Shown piece after piece: positions 33,145 to 41,022 of a DNA stretch of 64,000 nucleotides. The position numbers and the translations under genes are program-made. Numbering within the stretch: position 1 is the first letter of the stretch; each line of letters starts with the position of its first letter. This DNA is from Streptomyces nigrescens. Lineage in GTDB: Bacteria > Actinomycetota > Actinomycetes > Streptomycetales > Streptomycetaceae. The DNA is taken from positions 3,348,001-3,412,000 of the forward strand of contig AP026073.1 of NCBI GenBank assembly GCA_024349765.1, read 5' to 3'. The notes under the pieces are model-generated. The model saw nothing but the letters and a program-made list of their open reading frames with translations. It had not been told where the DNA came from and searched no databases.

Positions 33145-34780
33145 TGCCGGCGGCCTCGCGGTCATGGGCCGCGACCGCGGCGCGGTCCACCTTGCCGTTG
33201 GTGTTGAGCGGGAGTTCGGCGAGGTGGGTGAAGGAGCCCGGGATCATGTAGACGGGCACCAGGCGGCGCAGGAAGGTGGTCAGCTCCGCGGCCGTGGTGG
33301 GCTCGCCCGAGTAGTAGGCGACCAGGACGGAGTCCTCACCGGTCTCGCGGACCAGGGCGACCGCGTCGCGTACGGCGGGGTGGCGGGCCAACGCCGCGTC
33401 CACATCGCCGAGTTCGATGCGCTGGCCCCGGACCTTGACCTGGTGGTCGAGGCGGCTCAGGAACACCAGGGCGCCGTCCTCGACCCGGACCCGGTCACCG
33501 GTGCGGTACCAGTGGTCCCGGGTCAGCGGCGCGGACCCGTCGTGGATCACCGCGCGTTCGCCCGGGCGCCATGCCAGGAACCGGCCGATGTCGTCGGCGG
33601 GGTCCAGATAGCCGTCGAAGCGCTGACTGCCGCGGAGGCACAGCTCACCGGTCTCCGCGGGCTCGCCCGCATCGTCGAGGACGACGTGCTCCAGGTGGTC
33701 CGGCACCCGGCCGATCGGCAGCGTCCCGTTGGAACCGGCCGGCCGCAGCGAGCTGCCGCTGCCCAGCTCGTGCGCGGTGGACACGATCGCGACCTCGGTC
33801 GGGCCGTACAGGTTCCACAGCCGCGCGCCCGGTGCGGCCGCCGCCCACTGCTCGGCCTGCTCGCTGAGCAGCCGTTCACCGCCGAACATCACCCCGGCCA
33901 TCGTCGGCATCGAGTCCGGCACCAGCGCGTTCGTCCGCGCCGCGATGCTGCCGACGGACGGTACGCAGAACCAGCGGGTGATCCGCTTGGCGCTGACGAA
34001 GGCCGACGGTCGCACCACGTCGTTCGGCCGCGGGATCACCAGCGCCGCGCCGATCGACCAGGTCGTGAACAGCTCGAGCACGGCCACGTCGAAGGAGAGC
34101 TCGACGTTCTGCGAGAGGCGGTCCTCGGGGCCGAAGCCGTGCTCCTCGACCAGCCACCGAAGGGTCGGCAGGACGTTGGCGTGCCGGATCGGGACGCCCC
34201 GCGGCCGGCCGGTCGAGCCGGAGGTGTACAGGACGTAGGCGATGTCCTGGGCGGAGGTGGGTGCGGCGGGGGAGCGGGGCCCGTCCTCGGGGCCGGGGGT
34301 GCGCAGCCGGGTCAGCTCGGCGGGGGTGAGGGCGAGCACCGGCGGGAGGGGCGTACCGTCCTCCGCCGCCTGGGCGGCCAGGAGTTGGGCCGCCCGTGCG
34401 GAGTCCTCGTCGGTGACGATGACGTCCAGGTCCGTGGTGGCCGCGATGGCCAGGATGCGGGAGGCCGGGAAGGACGGGTTCAGCGGGACGACGGCGGCCC
34501 CCGCGCGCAGGGCCGCCAGATATCCGGCGTAGGCCGTCAGGCTCCGTGCGGCCAGCAGGCCGACCTTGGCCGGCCGCCCGGTGCCGCGCTCCGTGGCCGC
34601 TGCGGTCAGCCGCTGCGCCAAGCCGGCCGCCAGCCGGTCCAGTTCGGCGTAGGTGAGGACCTCGTCCCGGACCTCCAGCGCGATCCGCTCCGGATACCGC
34701 TCGACGCTCGCGGCGAACAGTCCGAAGAGGGTGGAGGCGGGCGGGTACGGCGTCGTGGGGGAGGGAGCGGCGGAGGTCAT
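33095..34780 (-). CDS. Stand-alone NRPS adenylation (AMP-ligase) protein
   Basis: 561 residues, one complete adenylation domain and no carrier domain. Core motifs: [11 protein letters not shown] (A3), SFDVAVLELF (A4), NLYGPTEVAI (A5), YRTGDRV (A7), LDHQVKVRGQRIELGD (A8) and the catalytic lysine in NTNGKVDRA (A10). A by-eye specificity code is DVLFMGLIV plus K, which I cannot match to an amino acid. It must load a carrier in trans; the free carrier at 47189-47452 is a candidate. It is the last gene of the leftward cluster operon, 67 bases after the thioesterase gene. The C terminus overlaps the convergent unknown gene. Confidence 0.88.
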   Translation of the reverse strand: MTSAAPSPTTPYPPASTLFGLFAASVERYPERIALEVRDEVLTYAELDRLAAGLAQRLTAAATERGTGRPAKVGLLAARSLTAYAGYLAALRAGAAVVPLNPSFPASRILAIAATTDLDVIVTDEDSARAAQLLAAQAAEDGTPLPPVLALTPAELTRLRTPGPEDGPRSPAAPTSAQDIAYVLYTSGSTGRPRGVPIRHANVLPTLRWLVEEHGFGPEDRLSQNVELSFDVAVLELFTTWSIGAALVIPRPNDVVRPSAFVSAKRITRWFCVPSVGSIAARTNALVPDSMPTMAGVMFGGERLLSEQAEQWAAAAPGARLWNLYGPTEVAIVSTAHELGSGSSLRPAGSNGTLPIGRVPDHLEHVVLDDAGEPAETGELCLRGSQRFDGYLDPADDIGRFLAWRPGERAVIHDGSAPLTRDHWYRTGDRVRVEDGALVFLSRLDHQVKVRGQRIELGDVDAALARHPAVRDAVALVRETGEDSVLVAYYSGEPTTAAELTTFLRRLVPVYMIPGSFTHLAELPLNTNGKVDRAAVAAHDREAAGTTARPATPPLRESSAQ

Positions 34781-34847
34781 CGGCGGGTCCTGTTCGTCGG
34801 CCGGTGTGCCAAGGGGCAGGGCGGGGGCGGGAGGAGCGCGGCGGTGC

Positions 34848-35534
34848 TCACAGCAGCTCCTCGATCGTCCGCCACACCTCGTCCCAGTGGTCCGTCAGAT
34901 ACATGTGGCCACCGGGGAACTCCGCCGTCCGGAAGGCGGCCGAGGTGAACGCGGACCAGTCCAGCCACTCGTCGGTGGGTGCCAGATGGTCGGCGTCACC
35001 GCGGAGAGCGGTGAGCGGCAACGGCAGCGGGGTGAGCGTCGCGGGGGTGTAGTCGGCCAGCATGTCCACGTCGGCGCGCATCGCCGGGAGCAGCAGCGAG
35101 CGGGCCATGGGGTCGGCGAAGATCTCGATCTCGCGGCCCGCGATGGCGGCGGCCTGGGCGGCCGCCACCTCGTCGTCGGGATCGAGGCGCTCGGCCTGGC
35201 GGTGCCGCGGGCTGGTCGAACCGCTCACGACGAGGTGGACCGGGAGCGGGCCCCCGGTCGCGACCAGGTGCTGGACGGCCTCGTAGGCCAGGATCGCGCC
35301 GAAGCTGTGCCCGAAGACGACGAACGGCTCCTTGCCGGCCGCCGCCCGGAAGCGCTCGGCGGTGCCGGCCGCGGCCTCGGCCATCGTCCGGTAGAACGGC
35401 CGGTTGAACTCCTCCTCGCGGCCCGGTACCTGCACGGGCACCGCGCGCAGCACCTCGGACTCCCGGCGCCGCCAGGGACGGTAGACGCCGGCTCCCGCTC
35501 CGGCGTAGGGCAGGCACATCAGCGTGGTCGTCAT
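34848..35534 (-). CDS. Type II thioesterase of the NRPS/PKS cluster
   Basis: 228 residues, the usual size for proofreading thioesterases. The N-terminal LPYAGAGAGVYRPW is the family signature. The nucleophile Ser77 is in GHSFGAILAYE, the acid in LRGDADHLAP, and the catalytic His in FPGGHMYL. It removes misloaded or stalled acyl groups from carrier domains. Start ATG 35534 overlaps the stop of the free condensation protein gene (ATGA). Confidence 0.92.
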   Translation of the reverse strand: MTTTLMCLPYAGAGAGVYRPWRRRESEVLRAVPVQVPGREEEFNRPFYRTMAEAAAGTAERFRAAAGKEPFVVFGHSFGAILAYEAVQHLVATGGPLPVHLVVSGSTSPRHRQAERLDPDDEVAAAQAAAIAGREIEIFADPMARSLLLPAMRADVDMLADYTPATLTPLPLPLTALRGDADHLAPTDEWLDWSAFTSAAFRTAEFPGGHMYLTDHWDEVWRTIEELL

Positions 35535-36826
35535 GCGGGACCTTCCGGGACGAGGGGGAGCGGTGGGGCGGATTCGGCGGCCAGCAGGCCGAGTTGGGTA
35601 CGGAAAGCGTCCGCCAGGCCGGGGAGGCGGGGTGCCCAGGCACCGGTCGTCGGCGCCTGGACCACGCACTTCAGGGTCCCGTCGGGCAGCTCGCACACCT
35701 GGAGTTGCACCTCGGCGACCGCGCCCACGGGCGGTACGGGGACGGTGTGCATCCGCACCGGACCCGCCGGGTGCTCGACCCGACGCCAGCTCTCGAAGGC
35801 GAACACCGCCTGGAACACCGGCATCCGGCGGCCCGCGACGGTGCGGGCGGCCCGCACGATCTCGTCGCAGGGCAGCGCGGAGCCCAGGATGGTCTCCCGG
35901 ACCGAGGCCCAGACCCGTTCGACCGCTCCGGGCGCGGACAGCTCCGGCATCCGGACCGGCACGGTGTTGATCAGACAGCCGAGTTCGTCCGCCTGCCCGG
36001 CGGAGCGGGCGACCACCGGAGTGCCCACGCAGAAGTCCGCACCCCCGGTGATCCCGGCCAGCGCCCTGCCGTACGCGGCCAGCAGCACCACGAACGGGGA
36101 GCAGGCGCAGCGCCGGGCCTCGGCGCACACCGCCTGCCAGACGGCGGGCGGGCAGGCGGTCCGCCGCTCGGCCAGGCCGGCCCGGGCCAGGGCGCGCTGG
36201 CCCGGCGCCGGGCCGTCGTCCGGCACCGGCAGGTCGGCCGCGCCCGCCAGCGCGCTCCGCCAGTGCGCGGCGAGTTCGGTGCGCTGTGCGGCAGCGGGTT
36301 CCACCGGCGCCGACCGCTCCCGCACCGGAAGGTCGGGCGCCCGGCCCTCGGCGGCCAGGCCGTATGCGCGGGCCAGGTCGGTGGCGAACACCTCCTGGGA
36401 GAGGCCGTCGAAGGCGATGTGATGGACGGCGAGGAAGACCGTGGTGCCGTCGTCGTCCGGGGCGACCGCGGCGCGGTGGACCCGGCCCGCGGCGATGTCG
36501 AAGGTGTCCGCACCGAGCAGCGCGGCGGCCGCGTCCGCGAAGGCGGTGCCGGCGGGGAGGCGCAGCGGCGGCTCGGCGACCGGCTCCGCGAGGACGGTAC
36601 GCACCACCTGTCCCCCTTCGATGACGAAGGCGGTGCGCAGCGCCTCGTGGCGGCGGGCCACGGCGGACAGCGCCGCGTCGAGCGCGGACGGATCCACCGG
36701 GCCGTCGGCGCGGACCTCGGCGAGCACCCAGTTGGCGGGGCTCGCCGGGGCGATCTGCTCACCGAGCCAGAACTGCCGCTCCAGCGCGGAGGCGGGCTGC
36801 ACCCGCGGCGCCGTGCGCTCAGTCAC
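35531..36826 (-). CDS. Stand-alone NRPS condensation domain protein
   Basis: 431 residues forming a single condensation domain from GTG 36826. The active site HHIAFDG is intact, and the flanking C-domain landmarks [11 protein letters not shown] and GTPVVARSAGQADELGCLINTVPVRM are present. As a discrete enzyme it could supply condensation in trans, which matters because several C domains elsewhere in the cluster look inactive. It could also form an ester, amide or pyruvyl-type linkage to a small amine. It overlaps the exporter gene upstream by eight bases and the thioesterase gene downstream by four. Confidence 0.9.
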   Translation of the reverse strand: MTERTAPRVQPASALERQFWLGEQIAPASPANWVLAEVRADGPVDPSALDAALSAVARRHEALRTAFVIEGGQVVRTVLAEPVAEPPLRLPAGTAFADAAAALLGADTFDIAAGRVHRAAVAPDDDGTTVFLAVHHIAFDGLSQEVFATDLARAYGLAAEGRAPDLPVRERSAPVEPAAAQRTELAAHWRSALAGAADLPVPDDGPAPGQRALARAGLAERRTACPPAVWQAVCAEARRCACSPFVVLLAAYGRALAGITGGADFCVGTPVVARSAGQADELGCLINTVPVRMPELSAPGAVERVWASVRETILGSALPCDEIVRAARTVAGRRMPVFQAVFAFESWRRVEHPAGPVRMHTVPVPPVGAVAEVQLQVCELPDGTLKCVVQAPTTGAWAPRLPGLADAFRTQLGLLAAESAPPLPLVPEGPA

Positions 36827-38123
36827 GGGCCAGCTCCTTGTCGGTGCCCGGCGCGCCGCCGCCGTCGGCGGTCCCGGGCGGCGGGGTCAGGTTGTCCATC
36901 TCCCGCAGCGCACGGTTCCGCAGCGAGACCAGGACCAGCACGACGTAGGTCGCACCGAAGGCCAGCAGGGTCCAGCGCAGGCCGATGCCGTGGATCGCCC
37001 AGCCGGCCACCAGGATGCCGACCGGCGCGGCGCTCATCGCGACGGCCGAGGTCAGCGCGAAGACCCGCCCGAACAGGGCCTGCGGCACCTTGTTGAGCAT
37101 CACCGTGGACAGCACCGGGTTGAGCGGACCGGCGGCCAGCCCCAGCAGGAACGAGATGGCGATGGACAGCACCGCGTTCGGCTGCCCGCCCAGGGCCAGT
37201 CGCAGCCCCCCGATGACCAGGAAGCAGCCCAGCAGCGTCCAACGGCGGCTGGTCAGCAGCCGCTTGCTGGCGGGACCGTAGAGGAACGTGCCGGCCACCG
37301 CGCCGCAGCCGGAGGCGGCCACCAGCCAGCCGAGGTACTGCCCGCCGCCCAGCACCTGGTCCGAGTAGACCGGCAGGATGACCGGCGTGAAGGCGTCGTC
37401 GAGGAAATTGGTGACGAAGACGAACGAGGTCATCGCGCCGATCACCGGGAGCTGCTTGACCAGCCGGAGGCCCTCGGTGAGCTGCCGGACGAAGCCCTGG
37501 CGCTCGGCGGCCGGCGCGACCGGCCCGCCCGGCACGGCGACCCCGACCAGCAGCGCGGAGAGCAGGAAGGTCGCGGAGTCCACGTACATGCCCACCACCG
37601 GACCGGACACGGCCGCGAGCAGACCACCGAGCGGCGCCCCGACCAGCAGACCGAGCCGCGGGGCGCCCTGCATCCAGGAGTTGGCGCTCTCCAGCCGCAC
37701 CCCGGCGCGGTCGGAGAGTCCCTTGAGCAGGCTCTGCCGGGCGGCACCGGTCGGTGTCGAGCCCAGACTGCGCACGAACAGCAGACCCATCAGCACCGGC
37801 AGGGCGAGCCCCACGGTGTCGTTGAGCAGTGGGATCAGCCCGATGACGGTGCCCGCGAGCAGGTCGCAGACCACGCTCATCCGCTTGCCGCCGATGCGGT
37901 CGATCCAGACCCCGCCGACCGCGCCCGCGAAGATCAGCGGCAGCGTGTTGGCGAAACCCGCCAGGCCGGTCGAGACGGAACTGCCGGTGACGCCGAGCAC
38001 GTACAGCGGGATGGTCACCACCGTCACCGCGTTGCCGAACGACGACAGGTAATGCGCCAGCAGCAGGACCACCAGCGGACGGCGTTCCCGCACCGTGGCG
38101 TCGGGCCCGGGGGGCGAGGTCAT
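36819..38123 (-). CDS. MFS exporter of the NRPS/PKS cluster
   Basis: 434 residues with twelve predicted membrane helices, of the EntS/macrolide-efflux type within the MFS (opening LLLAHYLSSFGNAVTVVTIP; motif A WIDRIGGKRM; TPTGAARQSLLKGL in the middle loop). Position between assembly-line genes, with overlapping starts on both sides, makes export and self-resistance for the cluster product its likely job. Start ATG 38123 overlaps the upstream stop by ATGA. Confidence 0.9.
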   Translation of the reverse strand: MTSPPGPDATVRERRPLVVLLLAHYLSSFGNAVTVVTIPLYVLGVTGSSVSTGLAGFANTLPLIFAGAVGGVWIDRIGGKRMSVVCDLLAGTVIGLIPLLNDTVGLALPVLMGLLFVRSLGSTPTGAARQSLLKGLSDRAGVRLESANSWMQGAPRLGLLVGAPLGGLLAAVSGPVVGMYVDSATFLLSALLVGVAVPGGPVAPAAERQGFVRQLTEGLRLVKQLPVIGAMTSFVFVTNFLDDAFTPVILPVYSDQVLGGGQYLGWLVAASGCGAVAGTFLYGPASKRLLTSRRWTLLGCFLVIGGLRLALGGQPNAVLSIAISFLLGLAAGPLNPVLSTVMLNKVPQALFGRVFALTSAVAMSAAPVGILVAGWAIHGIGLRWTLLAFGATYVVLVLVSLRNRALREMDNLTPPPGTADGGGAPGTDKELARD

Positions 38124-39895
38124 CGAATCTCCTGTTCCGTACGGCGGGTGCCGGCGAAGAGCTGCTCCAGGTACTCCTCCGAGACCCCGGCCCGCCCCGG
38201 GACGTCGGCGTCCGCGATCGCGGCCCGCGCCAGTGGGTTGCCGCGTGGCAGCAGCAGCTCGGTGAGGGCGGAGAGGGTGGTGTGCTCGGTGATGTCCCGG
38301 GGCCCGGCGGTGAAGCCCCGTGCCGTCAGCAGCCGGGCGAGCCGCACGGCCAGCAGCGGTGTGCCGCCCCGGTCGGCGAACGCGTCCCGCGGGTCCGCGG
38401 AGGGCACGTCCAGCGCCTCGCACCAGGCCGCGGCCACCAGTTCGGCGGCGCGCCCGGCCGGGCTGGGGAGCGGGGTGTCGGGCGCGGTGGCGAAGACCTC
38501 GACCAGTTGCAGCAGCCGCCGCGCGAGCCGGTCGATGGTCTCCGGCTCGAAGAGCGCGGTCCGGTACTCGAAGCGCCCGTAGACCAGGTCGCCCAGATGC
38601 CACCAGGCGACCGTCGCGTCCATCGAGGAGATCCCCTCGGGCACCGCGTTGGCGTAGACGGTGGCGCCGGGGACCGAGTAGGACACCGTCTCGGCGAGGT
38701 CGAGATGGACGAGCATGGTGCGCAGCAGCGGATAGCTGTGCACCGACCGCTCGGGGGCGACCGCCCGGACGATCTCGCCGAACGGCGTCTCGTGGTGCGC
38801 GGCGACCTCGGCACCGGCGGCCTGGGTGGCGGCCATGAAGTCGTGCGGGGTCGGATTCTCCGGCAGCCGGATCCGCAGCGGCACGTTGGTCAGCAGGAAG
38901 CCCACCAGGTCCTGGACGGCCGGCTCGCCGCGGGTCACGCTGGGCACCCCGAGGAGGACGTCCCGCTCGCCGCTCTCCTCGTACAGCAGCGCCGCGTAGA
39001 CGGCGGCCATCGCGTTGGCGACCGTGCTGCGGGCCTGCTTGGCGCGGGCGATGAAGGCGGCGGCGGTCCCCTTGTCCAGGACGAAGTTGTACTGCCGCCC
39101 GGCGCGGTCCTCGGTCTCGGGGGAGTGGTCGTACGGCAGCAGCGGCCGGTCCGGGAGGTCCGCCAGGTAGCTGCGCCAGAACGCCCGGTGACGCTCGCCG
39201 TGCTCGCTGTCGAAGTACTCCCGCTGCCACTGGGCGTAGTCGCCGAACTGCACCGGCAGGTCGGGCAGTTGGGGTTCGCCGCCCTCCCGGACCGCCCGGT
39301 AGACCTCCAGCAGCTCGCTGTTGAGCCGTACGTAGGACCACTGGTCGGTGAAGGAGTGCGGCATGGTCTGCACGATCTGGTGGTCACCGCCACCGAGGTC
39401 GGCCACCCCGATCCGCAGCACCGGGTCACGGGCCAGGTCGAACGGGCGCCGGACGTGCTGCCGGATGAACTCCGCCCGGCGCCGCTCCCGTTCGCCGTCC
39501 GGCCCGGCCGACAGGTCGGTGAAGGTGAGGTCGGCGCCCCGGTCCGGGTGCAGCCGCAGCACCGGCCGGGTGCCGTCCGTCTCGATGGCCGAGCGCAGCA
39601 GCTCGTGCCGGCCCACCACGACGGCCACCGCCTCGGAGAAGGCCGACCGGTCGAACTCCCCGAGGAAGCGCAGCCCGAACCCCAGGGTGTAGGTGGTGGT
39701 GCCGGGATAGAGCTGGTCGAGGATCCACAGCCGTTCCTGGTCCATGCCCACCGGGAAGGTGTCCCGCGGCCCGGGCCGGGGTCGGAGCGGGCGCTTGCCG
39801 GAGCGCTGCTGCGACAGCTTGGCCAGGAGGGCGGCCCGCTGCTCGGGGGCCAGTGCGGCGAGCCGGGCCGCGAGCGCCGACTCCGCGCCGCTCAT
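38120..39895 (-). CDS. Atypical condensation domain fused to a degenerate carrier domain
   Basis: 591 residues. An N-terminal segment LAARLAALAPEQRAALLAKL resembles the linker found before C domains. Residues about 45-470 are a condensation domain whose HHxxxDG motif reads PHSFTDQ (about 179-185): the second His and the Asp remain, while the first His and the Gly are lost. Residues about 480-555 resemble a carrier domain, but the phosphopantetheine site reads RGGTPLLAV, with Pro513 where the attachment Ser should be. The carrier therefore cannot be charged. The protein may be a docking or structural condensation partner, or a trans-acting ester/amide synthase. ATGA overlaps on both sides. Confidence 0.85.
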   Translation of the reverse strand: MSGAESALAARLAALAPEQRAALLAKLSQQRSGKRPLRPRPGPRDTFPVGMDQERLWILDQLYPGTTTYTLGFGLRFLGEFDRSAFSEAVAVVVGRHELLRSAIETDGTRPVLRLHPDRGADLTFTDLSAGPDGERERRRAEFIRQHVRRPFDLARDPVLRIGVADLGGGDHQIVQTMPHSFTDQWSYVRLNSELLEVYRAVREGGEPQLPDLPVQFGDYAQWQREYFDSEHGERHRAFWRSYLADLPDRPLLPYDHSPETEDRAGRQYNFVLDKGTAAAFIARAKQARSTVANAMAAVYAALLYEESGERDVLLGVPSVTRGEPAVQDLVGFLLTNVPLRIRLPENPTPHDFMAATQAAGAEVAAHHETPFGEIVRAVAPERSVHSYPLLRTMLVHLDLAETVSYSVPGATVYANAVPEGISSMDATVAWWHLGDLVYGRFEYRTALFEPETIDRLARRLLQLVEVFATAPDTPLPSPAGRAAELVAAAWCEALDVPSADPRDAFADRGGTPLLAVRLARLLTARGFTAGPRDITEHTTLSALTELLLPRGNPLARAAIADADVPGRAGVSEEYLEQLFAGTRRTEQEIR

Positions 39896-41022
39896 CGGGC
39901 ACGCTCCGCGGGGAGGCAGTCGAACAGGGCGGGCAGCGCGGCCAGTACGTCCTCGGTGGGCAGCCCGAAGTCCACCAGGAAGCCGACCTCGTCGGCGCCC
40001 GCCGTACCCAGCAGACCGAGCACCTCCGCGGCCTTGCCGGGCGAGCCGAGCAGCGAGGGGCCCTGCAGGAAGTTGAGGTACGCGCTCTCCAGCAGCACCG
40101 CCTCGTCCTCGCCCGGCGCGGTCGTCTGACTGCGGTAGGCGCGCAGATAGCCGTGCATCGCGGAGCGCAGGTAGTCCTCCAGATCGGGCCGGTCGCTGAC
40201 GTAGGCGTGCACCATCACCACCACGTCACCCTCTCCCGGGTGCCCGGCCTCCCGCCAGGCCGCGCGGTAGCGGGCGATGTTCTCCCGCAGTACCGGCAGC
40301 GTCTGGCCGAGCAGTGCGGTCATCACGCCGCAGCCGGCCCGCGCGGCGGCTTCGAAGGTCTCGCCGTTGCCGGCCGAGGTCAGCCAGATCGGGAGCTCCG
40401 GCTGCACCGGGCGGGGACCGGTGCGGACCTCGGCCGTGCCGCCCGCCGTGGTGGGGTGGGCGAGCGTCTCGCCCCGCCAGTGCGCCCGCACCTGCTCGAT
40501 GATCCGCACGGTGTCCGCGCGCCGCCCGGCGTAGTCCGTACGGGCCAGCACGAAGTCGTCGGGGTGCCAGCCGCTGGCGAACGAGATGCCGGCCCGGCCG
40601 TCCGACAGGTTGTCGACCACCGCCCAGTCCTCCGCGATCCGGGCCGGGTGGTGCAGCGGGGCGGCCACGCTGCCGGCCCGGATCCGCAGCCGTTCGGTGC
40701 GCACGGCGACCGCGGCCGCCAGCACCGACGGGTTCGGCGAGTGCCCGCCGAAGTCCACGAAGTGCCGTTCCGGCAGCCAGACGGCGTGCAGCCCCGCCGC
40801 GTCCGCCCGCTCCGCCGCCTCCAGGACGAAGCGGTAGTACTCGCGGGCCGAGACCGTGTCCGCGCTGGCGAAGAAGTACAGGCTCTGCCGGGCGGGCGCG
40901 CCGCCGGCCGACCCGTCCGCGGGCGGGGTGCCGGTACGGGCGGCCCGGCGCCGCATCTGCTGGCCGAGGACGCGGCGCTGTTCCGGCGTCAGGGCCGCCA
41001 GCCGCTCGGAGAGGTCGCTCAC
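39892..41022 (-). CDS. Luciferase-like flavin monooxygenase of the assembly-line type (MupA/Atu3640 group)
   Basis: 376 residues. After a short N-terminal helix (LSERLAALTPEQRRVLGQQM) comes a bacterial luciferase-like TIM barrel: LYFFASADTVSAREYYRFVL, AVWLPERHFVDFGGHSPNPS, SFASGWHPDDFVLA and PIWLTSAGNGETF. These mark the natural-product LLM subgroup usually embedded inside PKS/NRPS proteins. It would use reduced flavin and O2 to hydroxylate a carrier-bound intermediate, often at the alpha or beta carbon or on nitrogen. Here it is a separate gene directly after the PKS module. ATGA overlaps on both sides imply tight coupling. Confidence 0.88.
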   Translation of the reverse strand: MSDLSERLAALTPEQRRVLGQQMRRRAARTGTPPADGSAGGAPARQSLYFFASADTVSAREYYRFVLEAAERADAAGLHAVWLPERHFVDFGGHSPNPSVLAAAVAVRTERLRIRAGSVAAPLHHPARIAEDWAVVDNLSDGRAGISFASGWHPDDFVLARTDYAGRRADTVRIIEQVRAHWRGETLAHPTTAGGTAEVRTGPRPVQPELPIWLTSAGNGETFEAAARAGCGVMTALLGQTLPVLRENIARYRAAWREAGHPGEGDVVVMVHAYVSDRPDLEDYLRSAMHGYLRAYRSQTTAPGEDEAVLLESAYLNFLQGPSLLGSPGKAAEVLGLLGTAGADEVGFLVDFGLPTEDVLAALPALFDCLPAERAR

